A stretch of 64,000 bases of DNA from Actinostola sp. cb2023 (lineage: Eukaryota; Cnidaria; Anthozoa; Actiniaria; Actinostolidae), in the NCBI GenBank assembly GCA_033675265.1, contig JAUJYZ010000754.1, positions 420,001 to 484,000 of the forward strand, in the 5' to 3' direction. Of this stretch, positions 11,689 through 20,966 are shown piece after piece. A program made the position numbers and the translations under genes. The notes beneath the pieces were generated by a model. That model saw nothing but the letters and a program-made list of their open reading frames with translations, did not search any database and was not told where the DNA came from. Positions within the stretch are counted from its first letter, which is position 1, and each line of letters opens with the position of its first letter.

Positions 11689-12098
11689 TATGGCGAGCCG
11701 ATTGTAGCAAAATTCAATACTCATATATTTGTTCAATTCAATGCCTATATGCATGCAAATTTAATCTCTCAATTCATACCATTCAATTCAATACCAATAT
11801 ATACATTCAATTCAATCCAAATATTACATTTAATTCATATGTTTGCTATATCAATTCAATTTAATTCAAAATATATATTCAGTTCAATCCAGATATATAG
11901 ATTCAATTCAATCCAAAAGATATACATTTAATTCAATCCAATATATATTCAATTCAATCCAGATATATACATTCAATTCAATCCAATATATATAATTCAA
12001 TGTTCGTAAAATACATTCAATCCAATGGGGCGAGCGGTTTGGGATAGCCACGGAAGACTGGCACTAGTAATAGTTGGGCTTCCTGTGGTGGAAGGCAA
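11689..12098 (+). repeat. left 410-bp terminal inverted repeat
   Basis: Begins TATGGCGAGCCGATTGTAGC, continues as a long array of ATTCAATTCAATCCAATATA-type words (about 11,715-12,020) and ends with a GC-richer block containing GGGCGAGCGG and GGGCTTCCTGTGGTGG. The short A/T words, repeated more than ten times, are the obvious candidates for subterminal transposase-binding sites (inference). The transposase ATG lies three bases beyond the repeat. Confidence 0.9.
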
Positions 12099-12100
12099 AA

Positions 12101-13632
12101 ATGGCGGACCTGGTCGATGAAGTAGAATTCGACATCGAAAACGACCTTCCAGCCTTTTTATGTTCAGTTCTGGACAAAGTAGATTCCCTGTTTCAAGGAC
12201 CATTTAATTTAGAAGATGCAGAGACTCATGCTGTTTTAATTGATAGATGTATTTCGCTGTTAAGGAGCATTCTTGACTGCTGTGGTTCTGAGTTAACAGA
12301 CAAGGACAATAAGACTTTGGATTCGTTGTCAACATGTTTCAGGGATATTTTATCATCAATGCATCATCGCATAGCCATAAATTCGTTATCACCAACAACT
12401 GTTGCTAGCGTTAGCTTAAACAGATCTAGCAACGTTGATGTGAGAGCAGGACGCCCTTCGTTTGACATTCCTTCAGAAATTCTCGAAGAACTCCGAGGCT
12501 TAGGATTTACTTGGAGCAAAATAGCGGATATGTTAGGGGTATCAAGGTGGACTATTTCTAGGCGAGTTTCAATGTATGGTTTACAGAGCCTGACAGAGTT
12601 CAGTTCTTTACCTGATGATCAGCTAGACAAATTGGTGAAAGATTATGTTCTCAATCATGGTGAAGCTATAGGCCAGACTTATATTGCAGGATATATAAAG
12701 TCTCTTGGAATAAGAGTCCAAAGGAGACGAATACGCGAAAGTCTAGCCAGAGTAGATCCCAAAAATACCGCTCTTAGGTGGGGTATAGTTGTTTCACGCA
12801 GAACATATAAAGTCCTTGGCCGAATTCACTTTGGCATTTGGATGGCCATCATAGCTTAATACGTTGGAAATTTGTGATTCATGGCTGTATCGATGGCTTT
12901 TCTAGAAGAATAATTTATCTAAGTTGTTACAGCAATAACTTGTCTGAAACTGTACTTGAACTATTCTTAGATGCTGTGAAGAAGGATGGTGGAATGTGGC
13001 CATCACGAATAAGAGTGGACAAGGGAGTGGAAAATGTACTAGTATGTGATGAAATGGTACAAGTTAGAGGAGCAGGGAGGGGAAGCTTTATTGCAGGCCC
13101 TTCTACACACAACCAACGCATCGAAAGATTATGGAGGGATGTGTTTAGATGTGTGTGTATGAGTTACTATTATACATTTTATGCCATGGAGTCTAGTGGT
13201 ATGCTTAATCTTGATAACCACATTCATCTGTTTGCCTTACACCTGGTTTATGTTCCGCGTATAAATAAGTCTCTTTCTCAGTTTATGGAAGCTTTCAACA
13301 ATCACAAAGTAAGCACAGAGAAGAATTGGAGCCCTTATCAAATGTGGGTCAATGGCATGATGCACTCGGATAACCATTTAGCACAAGAGCAGCTTGACTC
13401 TGTAGAAACCGACGACCTGGAAATGTATGGCTATGATCCTGATGGGCCATCTCCTATTGGACAGAATGATAACAATGTCATTGTTGAACCAATTGAAATA
13501 AATGATGATGAGGAAGCAGTCAAATCCTTTGTTTTACAGAGAATTGACCCATTAAGACAGTCAACTGAAATGGGAGTAGATATTTACAGTGAAGTATTAG
13601 ATCTAGTTTTGTATAAGGTACAAACACCATAA
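12101..13632 (+). CDS. IS3EU-like DDE transposase (one frameshift)
   Basis: Integrase-fold transposase that would cut and join the ends of its own element. The ATG at 12,101 ([11 protein letters not shown] at -3, G at +4) is preferred to upstream non-ATG starts. Residues about 115-160 look like a helix-turn-helix ([28 protein letters not shown]). The catalytic core shows WHLDGHH (D about 248), RVDKGVEN (D about 307) and NQRIERLW (E about 342), a DD34E triad. At 12,820-12,821 the run CC is one base short: restoring one C would join both halves into a 510-codon frame in which [11 protein letters not shown] is contiguous. The frameshift is either genuine inactivation or a sequencing error. The acidic C-terminal tail (about 395-470) is typical of the family. 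AATAAA lies at about 13,806-13,814. Confidence 0.85.
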
Positions 13633-14833
13633 GCTTCATGCAACGTAAACAGTCTTATTTAAAAGTAAATATTTCAGTTATTTTCAATTTTGTAGAGGGA
13701 AACATGTCACTTTTAGTTTTTGAACTCAAGTCAACCAGGCAGTTTGATTTATATAGAGTATGATCATTAGTTCACTATCACACAAGGAACTATGGATTCA
13801 AATGTAATAAATAAATTATTGGCAGTTTGTCTTGAACTCATCTTTGAATAATGAAAGAAAACAAATTAAAAAACCCTATTGATTATTATCAATCACTCTG
13901 GAGGTATCCATGAAAGCTTTCTGTGGAGTAGTGTATACAAGCAACAAGTTAAGTTTATGTTAGAGTCGGTGCACTTAAACCATGAAATTGTACTAACTAA
14001 ATAGAGTGAAGTCACTAAACCTGTGAAATAGATATTAGGCTAATACAAATTTCATGGTTTAAGTAAATACACTCTAATAATGGAAAATGCAGTTGAGAGG
14101 AAGTGAAGTCTTAATGATGAATCATTTGTAAATTCAAAACAATTTATTTCAATCATGTATTAATAAAAATATAATTACAATCAATCAATCAATGAAATTA
14201 GGCCATCTTTGGTAAAAATATTTTGTAAAAAAGTGTAAATGGAATATGATGAACAGGAACAATTTATAAACAATGAAACCAATAGCATTAGGTAGAATGC
14301 ATTGGTGGATATTTTGGATACACTTTAATGAATGTGCATAAAATGTAAACACTTGATAGATATAATATATATAAAAGACTTACTAACAACCAATCAAACA
14401 TGATTAATTTATTTTATTTATTTTCATGTTACATTGAAAAGGTTTCATGAATACAAGCATCAACGGTTCCAGATTTTCAGTAGGCGCGCAATGCATTGTG
14501 AGATTATTACAAAAGAAAAATGGGCATCAAGTCTAGACACAGGGAGCCCAAGCTATGTTTTTACTCACTTGATGCCCACTTTTCTTTTGTACTGCAAATC
14601 TGGAACCGTTGATGCTTGTATTGTAATTCTAACTTTGGAAGTAATTGAACTATCATCTTTGCAGTGAATTTTGAAATGTAATATAAGTGAAATATAAAGA
14701 GTAAAATTACTTATCACAAACGTTGAACAAGAGAAAAATATTAAAACAATTTCTGAACAATTTATAAGTGGTGTAAGTACACCATAGAAAGCAAACAAAT
14801 GATATTTGTTTGTGCCTGTCTGATAAAACTTAA
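13633..14833. other. AT-rich intergenic region between convergent transposon genes
   Basis: No coding sequence recognised. It holds two inverted repeats. One lies at about 13,960-14,079 (GCACTTAAACCATGAAATTG against its near-complement TTTCATGGTTTAAGT). The other is a strong hairpin at 14,450-14,622. Both convergent transcripts would end here; AATAAA at about 13,806 suits the transposase, while no perfect signal is evident for the HECT gene. Confidence 0.6.
14450..14622. repeat. 173-bp hairpin / MITE
   Basis: The arms AATACAAGCATCAACGGTTC and its exact reverse complement lie at the outer ends. A second inner pair (AAAAGAAAAATGGGCATCAAG against CTTGATGCCCACTTTTCTTTT, with a one-base difference) lies inside. 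It may be a MITE inserted in the transposon or a structural separator of convergent transcripts. No clear target duplication. Confidence 0.75.
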
Positions 14834-17018
14834 CTAGAGTGATCCAAAGTATGCATTTGAGAATGCATAGTCAAACAATTTGAAAAGCTGACTTTCGTCT
14901 GGGAGCTGGACTGATAGTGTTGGCCTGGGCAGGTCCAAGCGGTTGGTGCAAGTGTGTGATTTCGGAAGGAAATCTGGCACAATCCGGCTCTTTTTCTCCC
15001 TCGGTTCTTCAGTATCAGAAAGCTAAAATGTTAAGAAAAATAAAGACAGTTTTTATATTCCAAGGAATGTAACTGTCAATTATTCATTCTCATTACTTTG
15101 AAGTTCAGTAAAAGACTATATATAAATAAGCTGTGGTTGCAGTAACAAAAAATGGGTGGCAATAGTAGTTTACTGTTATAATAATAATAACCATGTATGG
15201 GTTACTAGTGAAGTTGCAAAAAAAGTATTAAGTGTTTGCACTAAACCCATGAACAATAATTAGTAATAAATTACTAAATTATTTTTTTCTATAGTTCAAG
15301 TGCTAATTAGTACAAATTATGTGTTTTGTGGGTTTAGTGTGAGAATATTCAAGAGTGGCATCTGGTGATTGTTCTAATTTATTGTTAATTAATTTTGTAC
15401 CTTTTCTGCTTCTTCACTCAACACAGGTGGGAATTTAATAGAAGGGTTCAATGCAAACCCCAACACTGGTTCCTCGCTAGCACAAGTGACACATTCTAGG
15501 ATGTTGGCCAATGTTGTAACTCTTCTACCACTAGACACTTCCCTCACATATTTGATAAACTTGGAATAAACTTGGTTTTCATACATACGAGAGTTAGATC
15601 CAGGTTCAGAGAATTTAGGCTGAAGGAGATGGATCAGCAATGGTACTGTCAGTCTACTGCTTGATGGCCTTAGCAAATGCAAGAACATGGGATTTCTTCT
15701 TACAAACATGTGAATACCAAGGGTGTCCAATCCTTTCTGAACTTGGACAATGCATTCAGAACTGTTTTTTTTTCATTAACAAAGATATCTTGCAGGCATT
15801 CTTCAGGGAAGTATCTTGGTATTTGACCATTCTGCAACAAGGCAATGGCAGCCATTTGGCCTATGTAGAAGTAGTCTTCTGCCAAATGTTCCTTGAGCCC
15901 ATGATCAAAGTACTTCTGTTTGGTATCTTGATTAAACAGTCTGATCCACTCCTTTCTAGGGCCACCACTGTCCACAGCATTTTCTCCATAAAACTGCACT
16001 TTGAAGGTAATGCTTGGATCTTTAATCCCTTTGATCTCATCAAAAGTTGTTTCTATTATATTGTCCCTATCAACAGTGATAAAGTTTGTCTCGCCTTCCA
16101 TTACTACGGAGGGATCAATTACCTCCAATGCTCTTCCATTTACAATCTTCTTTTGCAGGTATCTCAACATTTCTGTTGGATCCGTAATATTTGATGGCAT
16201 ATCGTTTGATAAAGCTGAAAATGCATTTTCTTGTCCATCTTTAACCTGCTGCAAATTGTCCTGTGGCTGTATACATGTAGTACTTCCTTGGGAGGGATTT
16301 GCTCCTTTATCTTTCTCTTTCAACGAGGATGACAATGAAAACGATGAAGTGAGTAGTTCTTTTTTTCTTCTTCTTTTTCTTCTTCTTCTTCACTTTCAAG
16401 TACAAATTGAAAACCTCTTTTAATTTGTACATAAAGATTCCCTTGGCCGACCAACTTTTTCACAACACCATAGTTGTATTCCATCCCTTTGGCAAGATTT
16501 AGAATGGTAATTTTCTTTTGGGTCACTTTAACAAATTCGAAATCACTTGCGCCAAAAATTGGGTACTTCTCTCTGAGGGAAGATACTATCTTCTTCCTGA
16601 TCTCCACCTCACTGTCACTTTCACTCAACATGATGATTCCTCTTTCTATGATGTTTTCCTTGACTAGAGTCTGCTCTCCATCATCCTCTTCGTCATCAAC
16701 CGAGTTAAGTAAACAGAATTCAAATGCCTTAGTCTCAGCGACCCCGGTACGTACTTTATTTTTGGCTTTGCTGGAGTTCCCTGTGGCTCTTAATCGCTCG
16801 CTCTGGTTGAGTCGTCTGTAAAGTCCACCTTTCGAGCTTTGCCCCATCATGGTCCGTGCACGTCGTACGGTGTCCTGAATACCTGAACCAGAACTCGTAG
16901 TACTTCCAGCTGATGAATAGCCTCCATTGATATCACTAGGTCTGTCGATAATACTTGCCAACACATCAGATGCTTTCCTTAAAAGACTTGAGGCTTCTTC
17001 GATGTTTTTCGTATCCAT
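14834..17018 (-). CDS. HECT-domain E3 ubiquitin ligase-like protein of the transposon
   Basis: HECT ligases take ubiquitin onto a catalytic Cys and pass it to substrate. The ATG at 17,018 (MDTKNIEEAS) follows AAAC; an alternative in-frame ATG at 17,159 lies in the terminal repeat. Exon 1 (17,018-15,401) holds a Ser/Gly-rich N-terminus, an acidic segment, then HECT N-lobe signatures (TFKVQFYGENAVDSGGPRKEW, YFYIGQMAAIALL). A 378-bp GT-AG intron (15,400-15,023, phase 0) leads to exon 2 (15,022-14,834) with the C-lobe: SHTCTNRLDLPRP, catalytic Cys about 565, and LFDYAFSNAYFGSL to the stop. Two one-base deletions in runs (16,360-16,366 and 15,732-15,733) break exon 1; allowing for them, exon 1 is exactly 540 codons and the protein about 602 residues. 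It resembles the 'G2/M-phase-specific E3 ligase-like' genes common in coral and fish genomes. Confidence 0.87.
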
Positions 17019-17073
17019 GTTTGAACTTTTAGACGAGAGGTCCGAGAGACAAGACGCAAAATGGCGGAAAATC

Positions 17074-17082
17074 GGCGGGAAA
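17074..17082 (-). promoter_or_regulatory. E2F-like site upstream of the HECT gene
   Basis: On the minus strand TTTCCCGCC, followed by GATTTTCCGCC, lies 56 bases upstream of the proposed ATG and just inside the terminal repeat. TTTSSCGC is the E2F consensus. The match is one short word, so function is inference. Confidence 0.35.
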
Positions 17083-17085
17083 TGC

Positions 17086-17495
17086 TTGCCTTCCACCACA
17101 GGAAACCCAACTATTACTAGTGCCAGTCTTCCGTGGCTATCCCAAACCGCTCGCCCCATTGGATTGAATGTATTTTACGAACATTGAATTATATATATTG
17201 GATTGAATTGAATGTATATATCTGGATTGAATTGAATATATATTGGATTGAATTAAATGTATATCTTTTGGATTGAATTGAATCTATATATCTGGATTGA
17301 ACTGAATATATATTTTGAATTAAATTGAATTGATATAGCAAACATATGAATTAAATGTAATATTTGGATTGAATTGAATGTATATATTGGTATTGAATTG
17401 AATGGTATGAATTGAGAGATTAAATTTGCATGCATATAGGCATTGAATTGAACAAATATATGAGTATTGAATTTTGCTACAATCGGCTCGCCATA
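17086..17495 (-). repeat. right 410-bp terminal inverted repeat
   Basis: Reverse complement of 11,689-12,098 with one noticed difference (GGGTTTCC instead of GGGCTTCC). It ends CGGCTCGCCATA, followed directly by the target duplication CAAAGG. Confidence 0.9.
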
Positions 17496-17507
17496 CAAAG
17501 GGCAATA

Positions 17508-18708
17508 CAGTTGATTTCACACAACTTTGGCCGCTCCGATTGCGAAGTTCAATAACGATTTTTGCCGACTTCACTGTGAACTGGCTTGGTTCAGTGAACC
17601 GTGAGTAAATTCAAATATTTGCTATAGAATTGCATCTCAAACGAAATGTTTCAAAAAGTGTATTTCAAACTGCATTATGGAGATAAAGTTCTTTTATTGC
17701 GATGTCGTTCATCCTCAAAATCGACTTTCAACTATAGTTTTGATGAGTTTTTGAAACCATCATGTTATCAGCTTCAAATATCTACTCTGGTCAATTTCAC
17801 TTTGAAGTTCCGAAGTTCGTTAGCAAAGTTTTATTTTATTTTATTTATAAAATCTTTTGACAGACGGCCTACGTCAGCAGAGCTGATTTTCAGAAGGGCT
17901 CTGTATAGAGAAATATAAATATAAATATAATAGATAAATTATAGAATAATAGAAAAATTACAAATAATGGAATAGTAGAATAATTAAAATATTAAAATAA
18001 TTAAAAATATTGTATATATCAATGTACAAATAAGCTATAAAAGAGTTATAAAAGGATTATATATATTCAAGAACGGCCCTCTTAAAAGAATTTCTATTTA
18101 AAAGTGATTTTATATGTATAGGTAAGGCGTTCCAGTCACTGGTGCAGCAATTAAATGTTCTTTGAAGGCCCCAGTTTGTACGTGATTTCAAAGTTCTTAA
18201 ATCATTTTTTTTACGCGTATTATAGTTGTGAACATCGGTGCCACGTGTCAAAGCATCCATTTCATCGTTGTTCTTTAGAGTGTCGTACATCTGCATACAA
18301 CGTTGTAACTTCCTTCTTCTTGACAAATCCATCCATTTTAGTTCTTCTAGAGCCTCACTTGACGAAGAGCGTGCTGTTTTGCCCAATACCAGTTTTGCTG
18401 CTTTATTTTGTAGAACTTGTAGAGAGTTCATCAGCACTTTGTTGTTCTTTTCGCCCCAGACAATACTAGCATAATCAAGTATAGGTATGATCATTGTTGA
18501 AACATACAGTTTTCTACTATGAATGGGAAGCAGGTGCTTTATCCGTTTCAAGATCCCCAGTCTCAGTTGAGCAACTTTGGACTGAATTGCCTCGATGTGG
18601 TTGTGCCAAGTTAGATGTTGATTGATGGTCACACCTAAATATTTAGTTGGGAATTGCGAACGAACTTCGCAATCGATCGCAGCGGCCAAAGTTGTGTGAA
18701 ATCCACTG
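17508..18708. mobile_element. TA-flanked Tc1/mariner-like element carrying a LINE fragment
   Basis: Inverted ends CAGTTGATTTCACACAACTT and (other strand) CAGTGGATTTCACACAACTT, with about 45 bp of arm each, lie between TA at 17,506-17,507 and 18,709-18,710. A CAGT start with TA duplication fits Tc1/mariner-like elements; no transposase is present. Excising it with one TA restores the interrupted RecQ frame, which independently confirms the boundaries. Positions 17,552-17,829 hold AT-rich DNA without a gene. Confidence 0.85.
17830..18655 (-). pseudogene. LINE reverse-transcriptase 3' fragment
   Basis: The frame ending at 18,057 reads KYLGVTINQHLTWHNHIEAI, LYVSTMIIPILDYASIVWG, LQVLQNKAAKLVLG and YNTRKKNDL. 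These are the conserved thumb and C-terminal motifs of non-LTR (CR1/L2/Jockey-type) reverse transcriptases. Only about 200 residues remain, so it is 5'-truncated. The 3' UTR contains TGACGTAGGCCGTCTGTC and ends in an ATAAA-type tail at about 17,830. It sits inside the TA-flanked element. Confidence 0.85.
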
Positions 18709-18790
18709 TAAAGCGGCTTTCTTTGGCGAAGAGCAAGAAGATGAGTCTATGAAATGTGGCGTGTTGTGCAAGATTGAAGACACATTTCCT

Positions 18791-19411
18791 CCCAAAGACA
18801 TCCGTTTCCTTTTATTTTCTTCCTGTTTTTGGCAAATGATACAACCACTCTGGTTATTTAGGACAAACAAATCGAGCGCGAATAAAGTTTGAGTAAATTG
18901 GATTTTCAACCGAATAGAATTTCACTTCCGTTTCCGTTTTTATATTTATTTATGCTAATTAGTCGGGCTTCCTGTGGAAGGAGCCCGACTCTAGAAATGC
19001 AGAGCGTTCTTCTTCGTCGACCCCAAAAAGCATATTGGGTTCTACAGCGCATGCACCTAGACATGAAGTCTGGCCAAGAAAGATTACAAAGCACAAACCA
19101 ATCAGGGAAAGTACCGGAGGTCAAGGGGCCAAAATATAAGTCTTTTCTCGTCTAAATCGAAATTTAGATTGAAACAGGACGCTCTAGTAGCGTGAAGTCG
19201 GGCTATTAACGTTTTTACTGATATACTGTAAAGTTCGCAGTACTGAAATTGCAAGGAAAGCATGTTCTATCGAGCTCGAGTCATGCAACGACGAGCAACC
19301 AAAAACTGTTTCAATCGCACTGAAAATCGCACTATAGGATATCTATATTTAGTTCAAATAGGTTACATTTCATTTAGAAGCTCGACTTCACGCTAGAAGA
19401 GCGTCTAGTTA
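18791..19411. other. remaining 3' part of the outer transposon; GGGCTTCC palindrome
   Basis: No further helicase motifs are seen. A near-perfect palindrome (AGTCGGGCTTCC / GGAGCCCGACT) lies at 18,962-18,990. A second inverted pair, GACGCTCTAGTAGCGTGAAG (19,179) against CTTCACGCTAGAAGAGCGTC (19,385), follows. They look like ends of small fold-back elements. Confidence 0.55.
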
Positions 19412-19518
19412 CAAATACGTCACGGACACGCTTTCGAGCCTGTGCGCCCAGCCGTGAGGGGGAGAGTATCGCGGGCGCACGAAACCCCAGCGGCTGGATA
19501 CTGAGCCTACGGATTTTC

Positions 19519-20148
19519 CAGATGCATTCCAGTTACTTTTTTTTGTTTTGTTATTGTTTTAATTGTTCTTGTTTGTTTGTTTTCTTTTTTGGAATTGATT
19601 ACATATTTCTTCTTTTTTTTATATAAAAAAATTGTAAAGAAAAGCATCTTACTTATTGATAAGCTTTCACCTCTTCTCCTTCCACTTTCGTTTGAGTCAG
19701 TAACTATGAACGATATTCAACAGACACAAGAATTCAGGAATTTATTCTACTGATAGATCCACCTGTCCAAAGAGTGCATAGCGTAAATAGCACAATCAAT
19801 TCATAGATAACATCATCAACTTATGTACTAGATATACTTAGCAATATTTAGACTACGAGTTCGAGGTTTCTATGAGGCAATAGTCAACAAAGCGCGTAGC
19901 GCCGAGTTGCATACCATTGCTTTAGCATAAACCATCCAGTAGGTCAGTAGAAAATGACAGAAACAAATAATTCGTAAAGAAAATCCTTCGACGAGGAAAA
20001 AACCGCGACGACAAAGCCGCCATTTTGTTTGTTTACCTCCACTCGGAGTTTATGAGCTGACAGACCACTAGTAGCGAACCAATCAGATTGCAGGATTTGT
20101 AGTACGGCTGGAGTCGTGCCGTATTTTGACCAGATGTAAGCAGCGTAC
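19519..20148. other. non-coding, nothing recognised
   Basis: T-rich DNA (19,535-19,640) and unstructured AT-rich sequence; no gene or repeat boundary recognised. Confidence 0.5.
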
Positions 20149-20396
20149 CAGGGGCGGATCCAAGGGGGGGGGGGGCATGGGGGCCGGTGCCACCCCCCCC
20201 CCCTTTGAGTTGGGCCCGATACATATTCGCCCACGTTTCCCCATCATTTGATGCCCAGAATGGATGGAAATTGCATTTTCGAGCTTCTAGATTTCAAAAT
20301 TTTCTGGGGGGCATGCCCCCACACCCCTCTAGAAGAAGGGGCCTCACGGCCCCTTAGTGGTGTACCCCCCTTTCAAAATCTCTAGATCCGCCCCTG
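20149..20396. mobile_element. MITE with CAGGGGCGGATC ends and 5-bp duplication
   Basis: Inverted ends CAGGGGCGGATCCA and (other strand) CAGGGGCGGATCTAGA are flanked by CGTAC at 20,144-20,148 and 20,397-20,401. The 248-bp body contains long G and C runs that can pair. Elements with these ends are common in invertebrate genomes; no coding capacity. Confidence 0.85.
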
Positions 20397-20683
20397 CGTA
20401 CTGCACACTAAAATGTATAATAAGTTATAAAAAAGAGGAGTTAATATGGATATATATACTTAATATCTGTACTTTTATAGTTGGGTAATAAAAGGATTTA
20501 TCCTGCAGTTTTTTTGTAGATAGCACGTGTTATCTACAACTAGAACAACCTGAATCCAACATTATTTTACAATGAATGTTATTGAATATAGAGTGGAAGA
20601 CTGGGTTCGAATCGTAACCGTAAACTTCTTTACATAAAACGATACTAACAAAAATAAATGATTATATATATTATATATTGTAA
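20397..20683. other. non-coding, nothing recognised
   Basis: AT-rich spacer between two MITEs. Confidence 0.5.
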
Positions 20684-20966
20684 AAAGCTAATTGCATAAT
20701 TGTTGTCGGGTTGAAAATCATAAATCATAGAAGCTGAGACCGAAAGGATGGATGGGAAATCAGTTCATGACCCGCATTGCATACAGATATATTCAATGTT
20801 CTCGTAGTTTTGAAGGTATATGAGCTATTTAACTAAGATCCTACAAGTCTGGATAAAAAGGTCGATGATTTGACGGTGTTATTTGAGAGTTTTAATTTCC
20901 CAGAATTCCTTTTGGTCATAGCTTTCATGATTTTCAACCCGACAACGATTATGCAATTAGCTATAT
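20684..20966. mobile_element. inverted-repeat MITE (TTGTCGGGTTGAAAATCAT)
   Basis: The left arm AGCTAATTGCATAATTGTTG followed by TCGGGTTGAAAATCAT is matched by its reverse complement at 20,926-20,966. A second pair, CATAGAAGCT / AGCTTTCATG-like, lies inside. About 280 bp and no coding capacity. Confidence 0.75.

Larger units (their letters stand above)
11689..17495 (+). mobile_element. IS3EU-like DNA transposon with transposase and HECT ligase genes
   Basis: This 5,807-bp element is bounded by TAT...ATA termini and a perfect 6-bp duplication CAAAGG (11,683-11,688 and 17,496-17,501). Family descriptions of IS3EU, as I recall them, give 6-bp duplications and TAY...RTA ends, which fits. Its 410-bp terminal inverted repeats differ at about one position, suggesting recent transposition. 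Two genes face each other: a DDE transposase (plus strand) and a HECT-domain protein (minus strand), each starting just inside a terminal repeat. The region between their 3' ends carries two hairpins. It inserted into the RecQ-like gene of the outer element. Confidence 0.88.
11449..18790 (+). pseudogene. RecQ-like helicase remnant, split by two transposon insertions
   Basis: The frame containing LPTGSGKSLIFQ (Walker A, helicase motif I of RecQ-type SF2 helicases) and ISPLVSLMKYQV (motif Ia) runs to 11,688, where the IS3EU-like element interrupts it. Coding resumes at 17,502 for a few codons, is interrupted again by the TA-flanked element, and resumes at 18,709 with KAAFFGEEQEDESMK. Splicing out both elements with one copy of each target duplication gives the continuous frame FHSSKG-NKAAFFGEE. 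A TAA stop precedes motif I (about 11,540), and the stretch between the Walker A region and motif Ia is shorter than in typical RecQ, so the gene was already decayed or deleted. It would have been an ATP-dependent DNA helicase, presumably serving the outer transposon. Confidence 0.8.
11299..19509 (+). mobile_element. RecQ-helicase-bearing DNA transposon, outer shell of a nest
   Basis: Terminal inverted repeats of about 70 bp (TAGGCTCAGTATCCAGCCG inwards, then GGGGTTTCGTGCGCCCGCG) at 11,299 and, inverted, ending at 19,509 are bounded by a perfect 9-bp duplication CGGATTTTC (11,290-11,298 and 19,510-19,518). Once the two nested insertions are subtracted only about 1.2 kb remains, with a decayed RecQ-like helicase gene and no transposase, so it is a deleted copy. 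The element at 25,386-26,193 has related ends and also a 9-bp duplication. Candidate superfamilies are Academ, whose AcademH lineage is known to encode helicases, or Mutator-like, because of the 9-bp duplication. I cannot decide between them. Confidence 0.8.

Noticed and set aside
11631..11931. Ile/Asn/Phe-rich small proteins at the transposon ends
   Set aside because: They translate the ATTCAATTC array of the terminal repeats, and appear mirrored at both ends.
15640..16423. Plus-strand open frames of 140-184 codons
   Set aside because: They lie antisense to the HECT exon, whose domain motifs are on the minus strand.
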